This document shows positions 59,501-64,000 of a DNA stretch of 64,000 nucleotides, in pieces. Positions within the stretch are counted from its first letter, which is position 1. Each line of letters begins with the position of its first letter. Source of the DNA: Balanoglossus misakiensis (taxonomy: Eukaryota > Hemichordata). The DNA lies in contig CM082584.2 of the NCBI GenBank assembly GCA_040954595.2, positions 4,030,001 to 4,094,000 of the forward strand, read 5' to 3'. The notes under the pieces are model-generated. The model did not search any database and was not told the DNA's origin. It worked only from the letters and a program-made list of their open reading frames with translations. The translations under genes and the position numbers were made by a program.

Positions 59501-60375
59501 AGGATCGACTTGGAGAAGTGACCAGTAAATTCACTGACAGTGGACTGTGTAATATCTTTAACTCTTTTGATGTAAAAATCATCAGTCAAAAGTGAGATAT
59601 TCATCCGAAAGAAACCCGGTCCTTTCTCACTTCGTTCTGTACATATCTCAACAAACACAGCTTGATGGTCAGACAAGAAACATGGCCTGATATCTGCCTT
59701 CAGTGTCTTAGAGCAAAGAGTATCCGAAATAAGAAAGAAGTCCAACCGGCAGCGGATTGGAGGGGAATTTTGTCGCCATGTGTACTGACGAGTAGACGGA
59801 TTAAGCAAACGCCAAATATCGACTAAATCGTAACCATTCAAAAAACAATTTGTAAGAGTAGACGATGAAAGCGGATCAGGTCTGTTTCCCCCCTTTTTAT
59901 CTAAATTAACATCAAGTATAGTATTGAAATCAGCCCCCCCCATAACAATACTATGGAGATTCTTATCTGCTAGCCGTGAAGAGATCTCCGAAAAAATGCA
60001 ACTCTGGAATGTACATTGTTAGGCGCATAAATATTAACCAACAAACTGCCAAGGTGACAGTTTAAACAGAGAAACCTGCCATTACTGTCATGATCAAAGT
60101 CGCTGAATGAAATACTATTGATGATACTGTCATGAGGATGGAAACTCCAGTGCTATGATTCGACTGGGCAAATGAATGAAAACAACGCCCTTTCCAGTCT
60201 TTGTCTATGGCATTCGCCAAGGCACAAGTAATGTACGTTTCCTGGAGGAAGCAAATATGCGTTTTTTGTTGCTTAACCCAGTGAAAAGGCTTGGTATGTT
60301 TTGATCGATCTCTAATTCCTTTCACATTAAGGGTGAGAATATTTAGCGTGTCCGTGAGGTTGAAGCTATAGACAA
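59446..60375 (-). pseudogene. LINE endonuclease, frameshifted
   Basis: N-terminal LNILTLNVKGIRDRSK and CFLQETY lie at 60375-60200, LVNIYAPNN near 60020, GGADFN near 59935 and LSDHQAV near 59670. These are the APE-type endonuclease motifs of L1/Tx1 elements. Frame changes occur near 60090 and in the T6 run at about 59991. The G8 run at the GGADFN codons adds a residue to the usual GGDFN. Confidence 0.75.
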
Positions 60376-60399
60376 AGGAAGGATGGCAGTCTCTTCAGT

Positions 60400-62382
60400 C
60401 GCTAAAAAAAGCTTACCTAAGGGACCGTTCAGTTTTTACGGCCGGAGGGGCGGCAAAATCCAGGGGGGGGGGGGTCACTTAAATTTTGAATTCCAAAAGG
60501 GGGGAGGGTCATCTGTTTTTTTAAACGTTTAGGGGGGTCACATAGTTTTGCCACCGAACGTTTGCTTTTGAGTCCACAAAATTGCAGTTTCGCGCCCTTT
60601 ATTTTACAAAATTTTCTAATGTGGGAGGGGGACACCCACCCCCTTCATTCTCCGCCACATTTCATTTTTTGCTGGTTTGTCTAGTGTACCAGGGCAGAGT
60701 GCTTGCCACCCGAACCCCACCGATGATAATATTTAACAAAGTAAATACATAAAAGAGAATAATCGTTTAAACCATTTCGCATAACTGATAGTTTCGTGCT
60801 GCATCTTCCATATACTAGAAGTTTTATAAATGATGTCATGACGAAGATGACGCCAAATCTTCTAACTTTGAGTGGAGTGGCAAAAATTAAAATTGGTCCT
60901 CCCAAACATTGAGATAATTTGCTTTTGAGTTCATTAAAATGCAACTTTGCGCTACATATTTTACAAAATTTTCTTATGTGGGAGGGGGACACCCCCTCCC
61001 ACACCCACCCTCTCCATTCTTCGCCACATTGCATTTATTTGCTGGTTTGTCTAGTGTACCAGGGCAGACTTCTTCCCACCCCACCCCGATGCTTACTTTG
61101 AGTGGAGTGGCAAAAGTAAAATTTGTCCTGCCTAACATTGAGTTAATTTGCTATGGAGTAAATTGCTAATGCTATGGAGTAAATTGTCTATAAATATCCA
61201 TAATTAGTGACAAGTTATGTTCAACCCTTTGGATGATCGGATACTTCATATATCACATGCTAAAGGACCCCCTTTCGCCATTTCCGGTTTGAAGAGAATA
61301 TAAAGCAAAATTCAACATGTCCGTTTTCATTTACTTCTCACTAAAAAAATCGAGGCTAATATGTTTAGATGATCGCCATTGTAATGATAAGATAGTACAA
61401 ATTGTGTTCACCCATTTCTGCATAGCCCGGAGACCAGGGCGTCTCTTTTCGACGCCCTGGTCTCCGGGCTACTTTGTGCATGACTACGATGTATGAAGAA
61501 TCCGACCATCAGAAGGGTTGGTTGGACGCAACTTGTCATGGATTGAATTGATTATAGGTCTCAGTGGTCGTCACTTCTAAGCGTTTGCTTTCAGACGGTT
61601 TCAGGGACTCAAGGGACAGCCTGTCTAGCTCTCGTGTGATGGTTTGCAATTACGTTTTTTATTGTGCATTATGTGACAACCCGACTGGCTCTTGTACTAT
61701 GGCAGTGTCACCTTAATTTTCCGCTTTCAGTTGTTCATGTTTATTTATATAAATAAAAACATCCCATCAAAGTTTAACTGTCTTTATTTGCTATCTGACT
61801 TTATTTTCAATACATCTAATTACAACTCATACACCCCACTAATTTGCCATTTTCCTGGTAAAATTTCGTCCCAAGGGATCGGTAATATGAGATGTGAAAA
61901 TACAAAAGACAGATTCAAACAAAAGACAAATATCAGGGAGTAAACCTCAAAGTGGCATGTACGCAATGTTAGAAAGCAGGCGATTTGCTGCTTTTCACGT
62001 GCCGTTTGGTTCCTGAAATGTTTGATGAACTATGAAATTCGACCGAAATCTCGCTGAAAGAACGAATGACTTTGATCATAGAAGGAGCTAGGTAGGCGCT
62101 AGTCAGTAATAATAAAAATCCAAACACATACAGACCATTGCATTGATTTATGTTTAAATCGGTTAATGTTTCGAGTCAAATCCCTGCATCGACTTAAAAT
62201 TTGGGCCCAACCCCTTGGGTGTAATTTGGGGCGCCCTCTGTGTAGTGCGTCTTCCCGCCTTCCGGAGAGAATTGCTACTTTTGTAGGGCTTCCGCCATCT
62301 TGTAGAGTCACTTTTTCCGAGCAGTCGCTCGCTTAAAACTTCTCCCAAAAATCCGTCTTTTTCGCCGCTTTGTCGTCACAAT
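60400..62382. other. Non-coding region with direct repeats
   Basis: A unit of about 180 bp, containing TTGCTTTTGAGT, TTTTACAAAATTTTCT and TGCTGGTTTGTCTAGTGTAC, occurs at about 60562-60710 and 60910-61085. A short third start (GAGTGGAGTGGCAAAA) lies near 61098. A perfect hairpin sits at 61423-61471. 62290-62382 is probably the leader of the retroelement that follows. I see no gene in it. Confidence 0.5.
61423..61471. repeat. Perfect 21-bp-arm hairpin
   Basis: TAGCCCGGAGACCAGGGCGT plus C is followed by a seven-base loop (TCTTTTC) and the exact inverse. No surrounding feature explains it. Confidence 0.75.
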
Positions 62383-63501
62383 ATGTCCGACCCCTCAGAC
62401 AGCGAAACTCTCCCACAGTCCGAAAGGCGGACTCCCAACTGCTCTGGCTGCAAACAAGCAGTAAAAGGGCATCGCGCTCTTGGATTACAGCCAGGCCCAA
62501 ACTGCACAGGCGTGCCCCAACCGCAAGGCGCAGATGGAAGCTCTGCCATTCCCACCACATCCGTCGTCGTCGAACAGACCGACTCATTCCAGCTCGCAGA
62601 CCTACAAGCCAGACAGGCCGAACTGTTACAGGAAAAGCAACTTCTTCTGCAGAAACGAGAGCAGCGTGTATTACAGACCTGCATCTCAGAACTAGAACAC
62701 GAACTTGCCGCCCTCCGAGTGCAGGATGCCACCACAAGTCCCACGCAACTCCCTTCATCGACCCCATTTTCGTTGGGCAACGGCGGTCCACCAACACTGG
62801 ACACCCCTCGTCGAAACCCAGCGGCCAATCAAGCAGTCGACGCACAACTCTCTCATATCGTGAATTTCGCATGGCCGACGTCCATCGGACAGTTTACTCG
62901 TGCTGAATGGCCGATCGCCCATATGTCACAAGGTAAGCCAGGAAAGCATCCTCGTGACACTCAAGCCCCCAGCTCCGCAGACGAATCCAAAGTGAAACGG
63001 CCACATTTGCGCCTACCGCGCAAAACATTTGACAACCTAACCATCCCACAACTGGTCAAAGGCGAATTAGAAATAATCAACTCCGTCTACCTGCCCATCT
63101 CGTCTGAGGAACGCGCTCCCAGATTACTGCATCTCCAGAACTTAATGAGACTCGCTCATAAGCACGATTGGATAGACGTACTGAATTTCCACGGTACCAT
63201 CTTAGAAAAGATACAAAGCGCAGAACTACGTTGGCAAGACTGCTTCGACCGTTATGAGAAAGTACTTCTCTCACCCGACACCCTGACATCGGTCAAACAG
63301 GGCACTGATACCGCGCAGACACAGGCCGCCAAGAAGAGCGACATTTGTAACAAGTACAACTACCAGACATGCGCATGGGGCGACAGGTGTTTTAGACGTC
63401 ACATCTGCCATCGTTGTTTCAAAATTAACAACACAGCCACACCTCACCGCGGCAAAGATTGCCCACTCGCCATCAGCAAGAAGAATGACACTCCCAAATA
63501 G
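62383..63501 (+). CDS. Gag-like ORF1 of a DIRS-like retroelement
   Basis: The 372-aa product has a Gln/Arg-rich coiled stretch (about 60-110), a basic-hydrophobic middle domain (LRLPRKTFDNLTIPQLVKGE) and a C-terminal zinc finger CNKYNYQTCAWGDRCFRRH followed by ICHRC (residues about 322-345). The finger spacing is C-x7-C-x5-C-x3-H. A single CCCH finger plus CxxC-H-C at the end of a gag-like ORF is typical of tyrosine-recombinase (DIRS/Ngaro-type) retroelements of invertebrates. Base composition is more GC-rich than the surroundings. I chose the ATG at 62383 because it follows a leader with no earlier in-frame start and gives MSDPSDSE. A minus-strand frame across it is a shadow. Confidence 0.65.
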   Translation: MSDPSDSETLPQSERRTPNCSGCKQAVKGHRALGLQPGPNCTGVPQPQGADGSSAIPTTSVVVEQTDSFQLADLQARQAELLQEKQLLLQKREQRVLQTCISELEHELAALRVQDATTSPTQLPSSTPFSLGNGGPPTLDTPRRNPAANQAVDAQLSHIVNFAWPTSIGQFTRAEWPIAHMSQGKPGKHPRDTQAPSSADESKVKRPHLRLPRKTFDNLTIPQLVKGELEIINSVYLPISSEERAPRLLHLQNLMRLAHKHDWIDVLNFHGTILEKIQSAELRWQDCFDRYEKVLLSPDTLTSVKQGTDTAQTQAAKKSDICNKYNYQTCAWGDRCFRRHICHRCFKINNTATPHRGKDCPLAISKKNDTPK

Positions 63502-63676
63502 TAATACACCTATTTCGGATTGAACTTCAGACGTTGGGTTGCATCCCACGTTCACAGACTACATTGTGTTCTCTCTCTTCCTCACAGAACACTTCTGCAT
63601 CGGAAGAATTTTCTAGCGCTCGGTTACCGTCCAACGCTAACATTCGGGCTCCCTGGTCCCATACACCACGCCCTTC

Positions 63677-64000
63677 ATGTATCTCAGGCCATACAGCCGC
63701 ATCATCGACATTGTGTCTCACTCAGCGAACGAGGACTCACCGTTCTCGTCCACTTCAAACATTGTAACAATTCCTATGATTTCAGCTTCGCCTCTGACAT
63801 CGCGGTATTTTATCATTCCGCCGAGCACTTCCCCCCTTCAGAATTTTCTTCAAACTGTGCCCAAGGAGGTCCCTACACGCCGTCGCGTCGTCATGGACCT
63901 CAACTTTCCATCATCTGACATTGTGTCTCACTCAGCGAACGAGGACCCACCGTACTCGTCCACTTCAAACATTGTAACAATTCCTCCGATTTCAGCTTCG
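63677..64000 (+). CDS. Putative start of retroelement ORF2 (RT), 3' partial
   Basis: Frame 2 is open from 63641 to the window end, with a first ATG at 63677. It includes TVPKEVPTRRRVVMDLNFPS, resembling the first RT block of DIRS-like elements (basic residues, then VMDLxFP). An in-frame 84-nt segment recurs exactly 210 nt apart (63707-63790 and 63917-64000, four mismatches). The assignment is based on one motif only. Confidence 0.45.
   Translation, partial: MYLRPYSRIIDIVSHSANEDSPFSSTSNIVTIPMISASPLTSRYFIIPPSTSPLQNFLQTVPKEVPTRRRVVMDLNFPSSDIVSHSANEDPPYSSTSNIVTIPPISAS
63707..64000. repeat. In-frame direct repeat, period 210 nt
   Basis: Segments starting GACATTGTGTCTCACTCAGC at 63707 and 63917 match over at least 84 nt. 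The period is 70 codons, so the frame is kept. The second copy may continue past the window. Confidence 0.75.

Larger units (their letters stand above)
56480..60400 (-). mobile_element. L1/Tx1-like LINE, degenerate
   Basis: On the minus strand the order is endonuclease (60375 to about 59500), reverse transcriptase (59500 to 57659) and C-terminal region (57729 to about 56540), then an ATT-repeat tail near 56478-56500. The reading frame changes several times in the endonuclease and after the RT, so the copy is inactive. It is truncated before any ORF1. Confidence 0.8.

Noticed and set aside
62333-62872. 179-codon minus-strand frame
   Set aside because: It is a shadow of the GC-rich gag-like ORF1 on the plus strand.
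63520-63918. 132-codon plus-strand frame after ORF1
   Set aside because: The RT-like motif is in a different frame, and this frame stops inside the repeated segment.

Overview
This is eukaryotic nuclear DNA from an animal. Genes are split by GT-AG introns, most of the sequence is transposon-derived, and the readable proteins are a TRIM-family ubiquitin ligase, a Deltex C-terminal domain and the meiotic MutS homologue MSH5. The style (TRIM tandem duplicates, L1/Tx1-like LINE, DIRS-like retroelement, many short TIR elements) fits a marine invertebrate. A lancelet or hemichordate is my best guess, but the sequence alone does not prove it.

Layout. (1) 1-32508: TRIM-Deltex gene copy A. The window opens at B-box 1, so its RING lies outside. 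The exons are 2-1111, 4415-4599 and 30043-30109. Intron 1 carries one solo 1.49-kb mobile repeat (2708-4199). Intron 2 carries a 23.2-kb array of the same family (5967-29186). (2) 33861-40261: copy B of the same gene, complete (RING, two B-boxes, coiled coil, Deltex C-terminal domain, 554 aa), without either insertion, so it supplies the empty sites. Homology between A and B stops at a TIR element (32508 / 41914). (3) 42042-54016: fifteen exons of MSH5 encoding the C-terminal two thirds. The N-terminal exons are not found. (4) 54017-56480: non-coding, with a TTAA-flanked element and a decayed fragment of a third TRIM-Deltex intron. (5) About 56480-60400, minus strand: a frameshifted L1/Tx1-like LINE. 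(6) 60400-62382: non-coding, with direct repeats and a perfect hairpin. (7) 62383-64000: the gag-like ORF1 of a tyrosine-recombinase (DIRS-like) retroelement and the beginning of what looks like its reverse transcriptase frame.

Two observations stand out. First, the 23-kb array is not an ordinary satellite. It contains sixteen 53-nt hairpin 'heads' and sixteen bodies with 'tails', arranged like correctly nested brackets. Pairing heads and tails by bracket matching also pairs their subfamily signatures in all sixteen cases. This implies that the element repeatedly inserted into the T/CTTT tract just behind the head of a resident copy. The ends (hairpins, no target duplication) recall Helitron/Helentron-type elements. 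Second, the host gene joins a TRIM ligase to a Deltex (ADP-ribose-binding) domain. Between the two copies nearly all coding change is amino-acid-changing and concentrated in the Deltex domain, while the introns and TRIM part are almost identical. This is the pattern of a diversifying recognition domain, as in immune TRIM families.
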